A model generated the notes under the pieces. It made no database searches and was not told the origin of the DNA. It was given only the letters and a program-made list of their open reading frames with translations. This document shows positions 34,676 to 42,782 of a DNA stretch of 64,000 bases, in pieces. Numbering within the stretch: the stretch's first letter is position 1; each line of letters starts with the position of its first letter. Source of the stretch: Arthrobacter woluwensis (GTDB taxonomy: Bacteria; Actinomycetota; Actinomycetes; Actinomycetales; Micrococcaceae); contig NZ_FNSN01000003.1 of assembly GCF_900105345.1 (NCBI RefSeq), forward strand, positions 124,001 to 188,000, in the 5' to 3' direction. A program made the translations under genes and the position numbers.

Positions 34676-35616
34676 GGGATGGTTCCCCCTTCATACACCA
34701 TCGCGGCGGTGACGAGGTCCTCCCAGGCCATGCCCACGCCCGCGTAAAGACAGGGTTTTCCGGGGATCCGTGCGATCCCGTCGACCACCAGGTCCCGCAG
34801 GTTCGCCGGCCGGATCCGCTGCCACTCCTCCGCGCTGCGCGCCGGGATCAGATCGCCGGCTTCCCGCAGCGCCGAGGCGCGCCCCTCGACCACCACGTCA
34901 CTGCGGCGCACCAGCGCGGCGTCGACCTCGCGGGCGTCCAGGCCATGCTGCCCGACGGCGGCCACCACGGCGTCCGGCGCGACGGCGGCGCCGTCGAAGA
35001 GCGGCGTCGTGGACGTGGTGGCGCAGAGGATCACGTCCGCCGTGCCCACGTCCGCGGCGGACCGGGCCGCGACGTCGACGCCCTCGGCGGCAAGGGTCTC
35101 CACGAGCACGCGGACACGGTCCTCGCTGCGGCCGACGACGCCGAGCCGCGCCCCCGGCAGAAGCGCGTGCGCGGCGCGGAGGTGATTGAGCGCCTGGACG
35201 CCCGCTCCGAACACCAGGACCCGCGGGGCCTCCGGGGCGCCGCCCGGCGTGGCCGCGAGGATCCGCGTGACCGCCAACAGGGTGACCGCCGGGGTGCGGA
35301 TGGCCGTCAGCTCGGTGCCGTCCAGGAGCGCCACCGGGGCCAGCGTGTCCGAGCTGTAGAGGACGTACACCCCCTGGATCTTCTCGAGACCTCGAGCGGG
35401 GTTCCCGGGGGCCACGGTCAGGGCCTTCACGCCGCTGTAGCGGGCGCCGGAGGCCGGCATCAGGAGGAACTCGCCGCCCGGGGCCGGGCTGAAGACCCGG
35501 GGTCCGTCCTGCTCGGGGTCCACGTCGTCGCGGAGCGCCGCGGCCAGGGCGTCCACGGCGGCACGCCAGGGGGCGCGGGCGCGGACCTGTGCGGCGTCGA
35601 AGTACGGCAGGCTCAT
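34672..35616 (-). CDS. Ornithine cyclodeaminase/mu-crystallin family reductase
   Basis: The 314-residue protein is of the OCD/mu-crystallin family, with Rossmann motif 'VLVFGAGVQALNHLRAAHAL' near residue 133 and conserved 'GVKALTV' and 'TAIRTPA' substrate-side motifs. In hydroxyproline operons this type usually acts as NAD(P)H-dependent Delta1-pyrroline-2-carboxylate reductase, converting the trans-3-hydroxyproline dehydration product to proline. An actual cyclodeaminase is possible. It overlaps the epimerase gene and the GntR gene by 4 bp each. Confidence 0.72.
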   Translation of the reverse strand: MSLPYFDAAQVRARAPWRAAVDALAAALRDDVDPEQDGPRVFSPAPGGEFLLMPASGARYSGVKALTVAPGNPARGLEKIQGVYVLYSSDTLAPVALLDGTELTAIRTPAVTLLAVTRILAATPGGAPEAPRVLVFGAGVQALNHLRAAHALLPGARLGVVGRSEDRVRVLVETLAAEGVDVAARSAADVGTADVILCATTSTTPLFDGAAVAPDAVVAAVGQHGLDAREVDAALVRRSDVVVEGRASALREAGDLIPARSAEEWQRIRPANLRDLVVDGIARIPGKPCLYAGVGMAWEDLVTAAMVYEGGTIP

Positions 35617-36614
35617 AGGAGGAACCCCTCCTGGAACGGATCGCTCGGGTCGAGGAAGTACTGCGCGGTCCCCGTGATCCAGGCGCGGCCCGTCACGGTG
35701 GGGACCACGGCCGGGCGACCGGCCACCTCGGTCTCGGCCACGAGGCGCCCGATGAACTGGGAGCCGATGAAGGACTCGTTGACGAAGTCCGTGTTCAGAG
35801 CGAGTTCACCGCGGGCATGCAGCTGCGCCATCCGGGCGCTGGTTCCGGTGCCGCAGGGCGAGCGGTCGAACCAGCCCGGGTGGATGGCCATGGCGTGCCG
35901 GGAGTGCTCCGCGGTGGATCCGGGGGCCTGAAGGTACACGTGGTGGCAGGCGCGGATGTCCGGACGTTCCGGGTGCACCGGCTCGTCCGTGGCGTTGATG
36001 GCGTCCATGATCGCGAGGCCCGCCTTCAGCAGATCGTCCTTGCGCTCCCGTTCGAACGGCAGCCCGAGGTCCTCCAGCTTCACGACGGCGTAGAAGTTCC
36101 CGCCGAACGCCAGGTCGTACGGAACGGCGCCGTAGCCCGGGACGTCGACCGTGGCGTCGAGCCGGTCCACGAAGGACGGCACATTGCGGAGCGTCACCGA
36201 CTCGGCGTGGCCGTCCTTCACGGCCACCTCCGCGATGACCAGTCCGGCCGGAGTGTCCAACCGCACCGTGGTCACCGGCTCGACCACCTCCACCATGCCC
36301 GTCTCCACGAGCACGGTCGCGACGCCAATCGTCCCGTGTCCGCACATGGGCAGCAGCCCTGACACCTCGATGTAGAGGACGCCGAAGTCCGCGTCGGGAC
36401 GGGTGGACGGCTGCAGGATCGCGCCGCTCATCGAGGCATGACCCCGGGGTTCGTACATGAGGAGCGTGCGGATCCAGTCACTGTTCTCCATGAACCAGAG
36501 GCGCTTCTCCGCCATCGTGGCACCCGGGATGGTCCCGACGCCGCCCGTGATCACCCGGGTGGGCATGCCCTCGGTGTGTGAGTCGACGGCGTGAAAGACG
36601 CGCTTGGTCCGCAT
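35613..36614 (-). CDS. 4-hydroxyproline epimerase (proline racemase family)
   Basis: The 333-residue protein belongs to the proline racemase family and has both catalytic cysteines: Cys91 in 'MCGHGTIG' and Cys254 in 'SPCGTGTSA'. Two Cys residues distinguish racemases and epimerases from trans-3-hydroxyproline dehydratases, in which one is replaced. It should convert trans-4-hydroxy-L-proline to cis-4-hydroxy-D-proline, the first catabolic step. ATG 36614 follows AAGGAG. Its 5' region is occupied by a large fold-back element. Confidence 0.88.
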   Translation of the reverse strand: MRTKRVFHAVDSHTEGMPTRVITGGVGTIPGATMAEKRLWFMENSDWIRTLLMYEPRGHASMSGAILQPSTRPDADFGVLYIEVSGLLPMCGHGTIGVATVLVETGMVEVVEPVTTVRLDTPAGLVIAEVAVKDGHAESVTLRNVPSFVDRLDATVDVPGYGAVPYDLAFGGNFYAVVKLEDLGLPFERERKDDLLKAGLAIMDAINATDEPVHPERPDIRACHHVYLQAPGSTAEHSRHAMAIHPGWFDRSPCGTGTSARMAQLHARGELALNTDFVNESFIGSQFIGRLVAETEVAGRPAVVPTVTGRAWITGTAQYFLDPSDPFQEGFLL

Positions 36615-36654
36615 CGTTGCTCCTTGGTTGGTGGGTTGGTTTCCGGTGGCTTCA

Positions 36655-36781
36655 GTCCCCGGGGTTCCGGGCCTCCGGAAAGTCGCGCATCGCGGGTGGA
36701 TGCCCTCCGCAGCTCGCTCTGCGAGCAAGGAGCGCTTCCGCCCGTGTCTAAGCGACGTCGGAGACCCGGAACCCCGGGGAC
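36655..36781. repeat. 127-nt fold-back element between deaminase and epimerase genes
   Basis: Terminal arms 36655-36677 and 36759-36781 are complementary at about 22 of 23 positions (they begin GTCCCCGGGGTTCCGGG). The interior continues to pair: a perfect GCTCGC-aga-GCGAGC hairpin at the centre, flanked by CTCC/GGAG and an imperfect ten-base stem. It lies in the untranslated region between two genes of the same operon. Confidence 0.75.
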
Positions 36782-36797
36782 CCAGACCGCTCACCCA

Positions 36798-36826
36798 GTG
36801 CCACTCACCGGATCTGCGAGTGGCAC
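36798..36826 (-). terminator. Hairpin after deaminase gene
   Basis: A 9-bp stem (GTGCCACTC with GAGTGGCAC) and 11-nt loop sits 14 bp beyond the stop of the deaminase gene and before the fold-back element. Partial termination would lower expression of the downstream genes. Confidence 0.55.
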
Positions 36827-36840
36827 CGGATCGCCTGAGG

Positions 36841-37746
36841 TTATTTGTAACCCTTGGCGAGGACGGCTTCGGTGTCGCGGGTGATCGCGGCGACCGTTTC
36901 CGGGGAGAGCGGGCCGCGCGGCGGGCGGGTCACGCCGCCTCGCTGGCCCACGATGTCCTGGGAGAGCTTGATCGCCTGGACGAACTCGGTCTTGCTGTCC
37001 CAGCGCATGAGCGGGTGCAGATCGCGGTAGATGTCGCGTGCCCGGGCCAGGTCGTCGCCCTGGTCCGAGATGGCCAGGCGGTAGAGCTCCATGGAGATTT
37101 CCGGGATGGCGTTCGGGTAACCGGACACCCAGCCCACGGCGCCGGCGAGGCCGAGCTCCAGGACGGTGTCGTCCGCGCCCATGATGATGTCCAGCTCCGG
37201 GGCGAGTTCCTTGATCTCGTACGGACGGCGGACGTCGCCGCTGAATTCCTTCACGCCCACGATCAGGCCCTCGCCGTGGAGGCGGGCGAGCAGCCGCGGC
37301 GTGAGGTCCACCTTGGTGTCGATCGGGTTGTTGTAGGCCACGATCGGAAGGCCGGCCTTGGCCACCAGACGGTAGTGCTCCACCACCTCGTCCTCGTTGG
37401 CACGGTAGGTGTTCGGCGGGAGTGCCAGGACGGACTGCGCCCCGGCCTCGGCGGCCTGCTCGGCCCAGCGGAGGGACTGCAGACCTCCATAGGCCCCGAC
37501 GCCGGCCATCACGGTGAAGCCCTCGGGCGCGGCCTCGATGGCGGTGGTGATGACGCGGGCCCGCTCCTCGTCGGAGAGGGTCTGGTACTCGCCCAGAGAC
37601 CCGTTGGGGGCCACGCCGTCGCAGCCGCCGGCGGCGAGGAACGCGATGTTCTGGGCGTACGCGTCGTAGTCCACGCTCAGGTCGTCGTTGAACGGGAGGG
37701 TGGTGGCGACGTGGACTCCACGCCACGGCTTACGGACTTCGGTCAT
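36841..37746 (-). CDS. Dihydrodipicolinate synthase family protein, probable Delta1-pyrroline-4-hydroxy-2-carboxylate deaminase
   Basis: The 301-residue protein has a DapA-like TIM barrel with Schiff-base Lys166 in 'GVKEFSGD' and Tyr138 in 'IVAYNNP'; the ligand loop reads 'NGSLGEY' rather than the usual GTTGE, so it is not a true dihydrodipicolinate synthase. Neighbouring genes indicate the deaminase that turns the D-hydroxyproline dehydrogenase product into 2-oxoglutarate semialdehyde. It has its own promoter region with a GntR-type palindrome about 80 bp upstream, and a terminator-like hairpin after it. Confidence 0.82.
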   Translation of the reverse strand: MTEVRKPWRGVHVATTLPFNDDLSVDYDAYAQNIAFLAAGGCDGVAPNGSLGEYQTLSDEERARVITTAIEAAPEGFTVMAGVGAYGGLQSLRWAEQAAEAGAQSVLALPPNTYRANEDEVVEHYRLVAKAGLPIVAYNNPIDTKVDLTPRLLARLHGEGLIVGVKEFSGDVRRPYEIKELAPELDIIMGADDTVLELGLAGAVGWVSGYPNAIPEISMELYRLAISDQGDDLARARDIYRDLHPLMRWDSKTEFVQAIKLSQDIVGQRGGVTRPPRGPLSPETVAAITRDTEAVLAKGYK

Positions 37747-37825
37747 TTCCGGTTCCTTTCAAGGAGGCGGCTCAGCGCCACGGGGGCAGCCGCACTGTGA
37801 GTCGCCTCACAGGATCAATTTACCA

Positions 37826-37839
37826 TGTGACATTGCACA
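37826..37839. promoter_or_regulatory. Putative GntR/FCD operator 2
   Basis: On the minus strand it reads TGTG-CAATGT-CACA, a palindromic arrangement 80 bp upstream of the deaminase gene. The core equals that of the transporter promoter site and the arms co-vary (TGTA/TACA there, TGTG/CACA here). Confidence 0.6.
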
Positions 37840-37851
37840 ATAGGGAAGGAT

Positions 37852-37877
37852 GATGCCGGGGCTCTCGCCCCGGCATC
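37852..37877 (-). terminator. Terminator after transporter binding-protein gene
   Basis: An 11-bp perfect stem (GATGCCGGGGC, loop tctc, complement) lies 9 bp downstream of the binding-protein stop, separating the transporter operon from the deaminase gene. Confidence 0.8.
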
Positions 37878-37886
37878 AGGGGTGAA

Positions 37887-38762
37887 TCAGCTGGCTGGGA
37901 CCACGTACTGCTGGTCGGCCACCTTGCCCAGGCCTTCGGTGAGGCCCGCGCCCGTCAGGAGCTTGGTGATGGTGCCGTCCTTGCGCTGCGACTCGATGCC
38001 GTCACTGAGCGCCTGCTTCAGGCTGGTGTTGCCCTTGGTCAGCGGGAAAGCGGCTTCCGGCGAGTGGGTGATGGCGCCGACGCGGGGGTCCGGCTTGTCG
38101 TTGGCCAGGGAGACCGTCACGCCCTTGGCGTCCTTGAACTGCAGCACCTGCACGCCGTAGGCGTCCACGTCCGCGTCCAGACGGCCGGCGTCGAAGTCCG
38201 CCTTCAGCTCCACGCTGGAGGGGTAGGTGACCAGCTTGTCGCCCAGGATCTTCTTGAGGTCCTCGACCCAGAGGTAACCGTCGATCGTGCCGACCTTGTT
38301 CATCTTCTCCAGGTCGGCCACCGTCTTGGCGCCGGTCTTGGTGGCGATGCCCATGCCGTCCAGGTAGGTGGAGGCGGAGAAGTCCACGGCCTTGAGGCGC
38401 TTCTCGGTCGCGTCGATCGTGCCGACGGCCAGGTCGATGCTGCCGCCGGAGATCGACTGCACGGCGTCGGCGTAGGTCGCCTGCTGGTAGACCGGGGTCA
38501 GGCACTCGTCCTTGGCGATCTTGTCCACGATCGAGATGTCGATGCCGGTCGGCTTGCCGCTGTTGTAGCTGCTGAAGGGCGGGATGTCGATGACGCCGAC
38601 GGTCAGCTTGCCCGGAGCGACGGTGGTGACGCCCTGGTGCTTCGGCGTGCAGTCGGCCGACGCCGTCGTCGAACCGGAGCTTCCGCAGGCCGTCAGGCCG
38701 ACCCCTGCGAGGAGGACGACGGCGGCCAGCGCACCGGGGCGCTTGAGCTTCTGGATTTTCAT
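37887..38762 (-). CDS. Amino-acid ABC transporter substrate-binding lipoprotein
   Basis: The 291-residue precursor has a lipoprotein signal with lipobox LTAC and a family-3 solute-binding domain ('TGIDISIVDKIAKDECLTPVYQQATYADAVQSI'). As the distal gene of a transporter operon next to hydroxyproline catabolic genes it most likely binds hydroxyproline or proline. ATG 38762 (MKIQKLKRPG) gives a proper signal peptide; an upstream in-frame ATG at 38813 does not. A terminator follows. Confidence 0.83.
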   Translation of the reverse strand: MKIQKLKRPGALAAVVLLAGVGLTACGSSGSTTASADCTPKHQGVTTVAPGKLTVGVIDIPPFSSYNSGKPTGIDISIVDKIAKDECLTPVYQQATYADAVQSISGGSIDLAVGTIDATEKRLKAVDFSASTYLDGMGIATKTGAKTVADLEKMNKVGTIDGYLWVEDLKKILGDKLVTYPSSVELKADFDAGRLDADVDAYGVQVLQFKDAKGVTVSLANDKPDPRVGAITHSPEAAFPLTKGNTSLKQALSDGIESQRKDGTITKLLTGAGLTEGLGKVADQQYVVPAS

Positions 38763-38805
38763 GGGGTTCCTCTCAAAGGGGGTTGTGGGGGTTTCAGAGG
38801 CCGGG

Positions 38806-39459
38806 TCAGGCATGGCGGGACATGCGCTTTTCGAAGTAGACGGTGATCCACGTGGCCGGCATGGAGATCGCGGCGTAACAGATGCCGGCCAGGGTGAAGA
38901 TCTGCAGGTAGTTGAAGTCCTGGCTGCCGATGTTGTAGGCGGACTTCATCAGTTCCGGGACCGCGATGGCGTAGGCGAGCGAAGTGCCCTGGAACATCTG
39001 GATGGCCACGCCCATCAGGCCCGGGATCGCCGAGCGCATGCCTTGCGGCATGATGACGCGGAAGAACGTGTCGCGGGACGACAGGCCCAGCACCTGGGCC
39101 GCCTCGGTCTGACCACGGGCCACGGACTGGAGGCCCGCCCGGATGATCTCGCTCGAGTACGCCGCGGCGTTCCACACGAGTGCGATGCACGCGGCCTGGA
39201 TGCTCTCGAACGCGATGCCGAATTTCGGCAGGCCGTAGTAGACCAGGTACAGGATCACAAGGGCGGGGGCGCCACGGCCGATCTCGACGATCGCCAGGCC
39301 CAGGGTCCGGATGACCAGGTTCTTGCGCTGCACCATGACGCTCAGGAGCAGGCCGAGCGGGTAGCCGATGACGATCGACACCCCGGCGATGAAGAGGCTC
39401 ACACCGAGCCCGGACAGCATCTGGGGCATGTAGCCCGCCCATTGCTGAAGCCAGTTCAT
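38806..39459 (-). CDS. Amino-acid ABC transporter permease 2
   Basis: The 217-residue permease of the HisM/GlnP family shows the EAA loop in 'AYSSEIIRAGLQSVARGQTEAAQVLGLSS...FRVIMPQGMRSAIP'. With the preceding permease it forms the import channel. ATG 39459 overlaps the previous stop (ATGA). In-frame upstream starts to 40056 fall inside the first permease and are rejected. Confidence 0.87.
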   Translation of the reverse strand: MNWLQQWAGYMPQMLSGLGVSLFIAGVSIVIGYPLGLLLSVMVQRKNLVIRTLGLAIVEIGRGAPALVILYLVYYGLPKFGIAFESIQAACIALVWNAAAYSSEIIRAGLQSVARGQTEAAQVLGLSSRDTFFRVIMPQGMRSAIPGLMGVAIQMFQGTSLAYAIAVPELMKSAYNIGSQDFNYLQIFTLAGICYAAISMPATWITVYFEKRMSRHA

Positions 39460-40100
39460 ACGAAGATCGCCTTCCTCATGCGAGCGTCGAGACGGCGGGA
39501 CAGGAAGGCCACCGGCAGGCTCAGGACGATGTAGATGACGCCCACGATCACGTACGGGAGGATGCCCTCGACCGTGGGATGCTGACGGGCGAACGACTGG
39601 GACTGGAACACCATCTCCGCCACGATGATGGTGGAGGCGATGGACGAGTCCTTCAGCAGGCCCACGAGATACGTGGCGATGGACGGGGAGACGATCCGGA
39701 ACGCCTGCGGAATCACGACGCCGAAGAACGTGGTGGCGCCGGAGAGACCCAGGGCCTTGGACGCCTCCAGCTGGCCGCGCGGCACGGCCTGGATGCCGCC
39801 GCGGTAGATCTCGGCCAGATAGGCGATCGACACCACGCCCAGGCCCACGATCGCCGCGTTGACCGGGTCGAACTTGAACGTCCCCAGATGGATGCCGAAC
39901 TTCAGCAGGAACAGCCAGACGATGATCGGCACGCCGCGGATCAGGTCCACGAGCAGGCGCGCGGCCCAGCGCAGCGGCGCCACGGGCGAGGTCAGGGCCA
40001 GGGAGAGCGGAACCGCTCCGACGATGCCGATGGCGAACGCGGCGAGCGTCAGCCACAGCGTCATGGGCAGGCCCTGGACGACGGCGGTGAGCGCTTCCAT
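39456..40100 (-). CDS. Amino-acid ABC transporter permease 1
   Basis: This 214-residue permease of the HisMQ/GlnP family has the EAA motif 'EIYRGGIQAVPRGQLEASKALGLSGATTFFGVVIPQAFRI' and about five membrane segments. ATG 40100 is one base beyond the ATPase stop, and its stop overlaps the second permease gene, giving tight coupling. Together with the ATPase and binding protein it forms a PAAT-family importer. Confidence 0.87.
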   Translation of the reverse strand: MEALTAVVQGLPMTLWLTLAAFAIGIVGAVPLSLALTSPVAPLRWAARLLVDLIRGVPIIVWLFLLKFGIHLGTFKFDPVNAAIVGLGVVSIAYLAEIYRGGIQAVPRGQLEASKALGLSGATTFFGVVIPQAFRIVSPSIATYLVGLLKDSSIASTIIVAEMVFQSQSFARQHPTVEGILPYVIVGVIYIVLSLPVAFLSRRLDARMRKAIFV

Positions 40101-40101
40101 G

Positions 40102-40887
40102 TCAGCGCTCCAGGACGGCGCGGAGGAAGCGGCGGGTGCGCGCCTCCTGCGGGTCACTCATGATGGCGCGCGGATCGCCCTGTTCGATGATCTTGCAGTC
40201 CGCCATGACCACGAGGGTGTCGGAGACGTCGCGGGCGAACTGCATCTCATGCGTGACCACCACCATGGTCATGCCGTCCGCCGCGAGCTCCCGCATGACG
40301 GCCAGCACTTCCAGGCCGACCTCGGGGTCCAGGGCGGACGTGGGTTCGTCGAAGAGCATGATCGACGGATCCAGGGCGAGAGCCCGGGCGATGGCGATGC
40401 GCTGCTGCTGGCCGCCGGAACAGCGCCCGGGGTGCTGGTTCGCCTTGTCCTTGAGACCCACGCGTTCGAGCAGCTGCATGGCCCGCTCGTCGGCCTCCTC
40501 CTTGCCGCGGCCCAGCACCCGCTGCTGCGGGAAGCTGATGTTCTTCAGCGCCGTCATGTGCGGGAAGAGGTTGAAGGACTGGAAGACCATGCCGACGGCG
40601 CTGCGCAGGCGGGCCAGGTCCTTGGGGGCGATGTTCTTCCCGGGTTCGATCGTGTGCCCGGCCACCCGGATGGTGCCGCCGTCCGGCTGCTCCAGCAGGT
40701 TGATGCACCGGAGGAAGGTGCTCTTGCCGGCGCCGGAGGGGCCGATCAAAGCCGTGACGGTGCCGGGCTCCACATCCAGAGACACATCGTCCAGGACCAC
40801 ATGGTCGCCGTAGTGCTTCCTGATGTTCTCCAGCTGGATGCCGAGCCGTGGCACCCGGTGCGCTTCGGTGGGGGTTGATTTCGCCAT
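40102..40887 (-). CDS. Amino-acid ABC transporter ATP-binding protein
   Basis: The 261-residue ATPase contains Walker A GPSGAGKST, Q-loop 'VFQSFNLFPHM', signature CSGGQQQR (first residue Cys rather than Leu), Walker B 'IMLFDEP', 'TSALDPE' and the switch 'VVTHE', as in GlnQ/HisP proteins. It is first in the transporter operon; ATG 40887 is chosen over a GTG at 40923 for its better signal and because the upstream bases hold operator sequences. Confidence 0.87.
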   Translation of the reverse strand: MAKSTPTEAHRVPRLGIQLENIRKHYGDHVVLDDVSLDVEPGTVTALIGPSGAGKSTFLRCINLLEQPDGGTIRVAGHTIEPGKNIAPKDLARLRSAVGMVFQSFNLFPHMTALKNISFPQQRVLGRGKEEADERAMQLLERVGLKDKANQHPGRCSGGQQQRIAIARALALDPSIMLFDEPTSALDPEVGLEVLAVMRELAADGMTMVVVTHEMQFARDVSDTLVVMADCKIIEQGDPRAIMSDPQEARTRRFLRAVLER

Positions 40888-40932
40888 GCCTGTCTTCCCT
40901 GCCAGGGCCGGAGCTCCGACCACGTGAGTGCC

Positions 40933-40945
40933 ATGTGATTCACAT
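40933..40945. promoter_or_regulatory. Palindrome upstream of hydroxyproline transporter operon
   Basis: ATGTGA-t-TCACAT is a perfect 13-bp palindrome 46 bp before the ATPase start, beside the GntR-type site. Its arms (TGTG/CACA) match those at 37826-37839 but with a shorter spacer. Confidence 0.5.
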
Positions 40946-40954
40946 CACTGGATC

Positions 40955-40968
40955 TGTACAATGTTACA
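40955..40968. promoter_or_regulatory. Putative GntR/FCD operator 1
   Basis: TGTA-CAATGT-TACA lies 68 bp before the transporter ATPase start. The identical hexamer core and compensating arm changes relative to 37826-37839 support a shared regulator. Confidence 0.6.
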
Positions 40969-41147
40969 TGTCACGTGCCGTTGGTCAAGAGTGTTTCCAG
41001 GGGAGTTTTCAGGCTGGATCGCCGCAGTGCGCCAGGGGTCCGCGAGCCCCCTCCGGTCTGAGCGCCCTCACGACGACGGGCGGGGAGCCGGAACATCCGT
41101 CCCAGCGCCCCGCCCGCACCGCCGTCCGCCCACCCGGGCGGAGCAGA

Positions 41148-41690
41148 TCAGCCCATGGTCTTCTGACCGTCCAGGGCCTCCCGGATGATGTCCGCATGCC
41201 CCGCGTGCTGGGTCGTCTCGGCGATGATGTGGATCAGCGTGCGCCGCACCGACCACGTCCGGGCTTCGCTCCACGGCGTCTCGGGGAGCTCATAGGACGC
41301 CCCGAGGTCTTCCAGCCCCTCGACCACGCGAGCGGTCTCCTCCGCAGCGGCCCGGTAGTCCTCCAGGGCGCCGGCCAGCGTCTCTCCCTCGGTCAGGCGG
41401 AATCCATCGGCATAACGAGCGAAATCCTCCTCGGTCAGGTTCGAGAAACTGCTCGTCGCGGCCGCCGACTCCGGGCCGTTCACGATGAAGTCCACCCAAT
41501 GCCGCTCCACCGACGTGACGTGCTTGATCAGGCCGCCGAGCGTCAGCTCGCTGACCGTGGTGCGCTTCCGGGCGTCCTCTTCGCTCGCCCCGCGGCAGGT
41601 GTAGCTGAGGAACTCGTGGGCCTGGGCCAGGGCGCCCAGCAGATCGGCCTTCTCGCCCGTGCCCACAGCGTTGATCATCCGTGCAGTCAT
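41148..41690 (-). CDS. DinB family protein (DUF664-type)
   Basis: The 180-residue four-helix-bundle protein carries the metal-binding His triad of DinB proteins, with 'LIKHVTSVERHWVDFIV' in helix 2 and 'IHIIAETTQHAGHADIIREALDG' at the C-terminus. In actinobacteria this fold includes mycothiol-dependent S-transferases and related enzymes. It is divergent from the WYL regulator gene (91 bp apart), which may control it. Confidence 0.82.
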   Translation of the reverse strand: MTARMINAVGTGEKADLLGALAQAHEFLSYTCRGASEEDARKRTTVSELTLGGLIKHVTSVERHWVDFIVNGPESAAATSSFSNLTEEDFARYADGFRLTEGETLAGALEDYRAAAEETARVVEGLEDLGASYELPETPWSEARTWSVRRTLIHIIAETTQHAGHADIIREALDGQKTMG

Positions 41691-41781
41691 GACATCTCCT
41701 TGGTCGTTCCGGTCTTGATGTCTTCCACGCTACGCACCATTGGTGTCACTTTCCGTCCTCAATCGGGGGGAGACTGAGATC

Positions 41782-42753
41782 ATGGCGAACACGAGTTCAC
41801 GAACGCTCCGGCTGCTCTCGCTGCTGCAGGCCAGACGGTACTGGCCGGGGGCCGAGCTGGCCGGACGGCTGGAGGTGTCCGTGCGGACGCTCCGGCGCGA
41901 CGTCGAGCGCCTCCGGGATCTCGGCTACCCCGTGGAGGCCGCCCGCGGAGTCGACGGCGGCTACCAGCTCGCGTCCGGCGCGGCGATGCCGCCGTTGCTG
42001 CTCGACGACGAGGAGGCCGTCGCCCTCGCGATCGCCCTGCGGTCTGCAGCCCAGGGGGCGGTGAGCGGCGTCGCCGAAGCCTCAGTGCGGGCCCTGGCCA
42101 AGCTGGTCCAAGTGATGCCGCGGGGGCTCAGGAGGCGGGTCGAGGCGATCGGAGCCGCCACGGAAAGCCATTTCTGGGAACCGGTCGAGGAAGCGATCGA
42201 CCCGGAACTCCTGATCATCATCGGACAGGCCTGCCGGGACCAGGAACGGATCGGGTTCGACTACACCGCGGCCGACGGGCGCGCGAGCACGCGCCACGTC
42301 GAGCCCCTGCGCATGGTCCGCCTCGGGCTGCGGTGGTACCTGGTCTGCTACGACCTGGACCGCGGCGAATGGCGCTCCTTCCGCCTGGACCGGATGAGCC
42401 GGCCGGTCCCGACCGGCGCCCGGTTCGCCCCGCGGACCCTGCCGGCGGAGAACCCCGTCGCGTTCATCCGCGACCGGGCCGACAAGGCGCAGGGTTCGCA
42501 GGACGTGGTCGCCCTGGTCTCGGCGCCGGCACAGCACGTGACCGAGAGGATCGGCCGATGGTCCACCCTGGAGGAGGTCGCCGCGACCCGCTGCCGCGTG
42601 ACGGTGCACGCCAAGACCCTGGACTGGGCTCTGATGGCGCTCGGCATGCTCGACGCCGACTACACGATCGAAGCGCCGCAGTCCGCGATCGAGGGAGGCC
42701 GCGAGTGGGCCGAGCGGCTGCTGAGGGCGACCGCTGCCGACCGCCGGCCCTGA
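41782..42753 (+). CDS. YafY/PafBC-type HTH and WYL domain regulator
   Basis: The 323-residue protein has an N-terminal winged helix ('RTLRLLSLLQARRYWPGAELAGRLEVSVRTLRRDVERLRDLGYPVEAARGVDGGYQL') and a WYL domain around 140-220 ('VEPLRMVRLGLRWYLVCYDLDRGEWRSFRLDRM'), followed by a C-terminal WCX extension. Such regulators respond to nucleic-acid or redox cues. ATG 41782 after GAGAC was chosen over an in-frame start at 41740. It faces the DinB gene. Confidence 0.85.
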   Translation: MANTSSRTLRLLSLLQARRYWPGAELAGRLEVSVRTLRRDVERLRDLGYPVEAARGVDGGYQLASGAAMPPLLLDDEEAVALAIALRSAAQGAVSGVAEASVRALAKLVQVMPRGLRRRVEAIGAATESHFWEPVEEAIDPELLIIIGQACRDQERIGFDYTAADGRASTRHVEPLRMVRLGLRWYLVCYDLDRGEWRSFRLDRMSRPVPTGARFAPRTLPAENPVAFIRDRADKAQGSQDVVALVSAPAQHVTERIGRWSTLEEVAATRCRVTVHAKTLDWALMALGMLDADYTIEAPQSAIEGGREWAERLLRATAADRRP

Positions 42754-42782
42754 CGGCGGGGACGCGCCGTCGCCCTCTCGCA

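Noticed and set aside
32897-34747. A 616-codon plus-strand frame across hydroxyproline dehydrogenase and GntR genes
   Set aside because: It spans several well-supported minus-strand genes and shows only shadow-frame composition.
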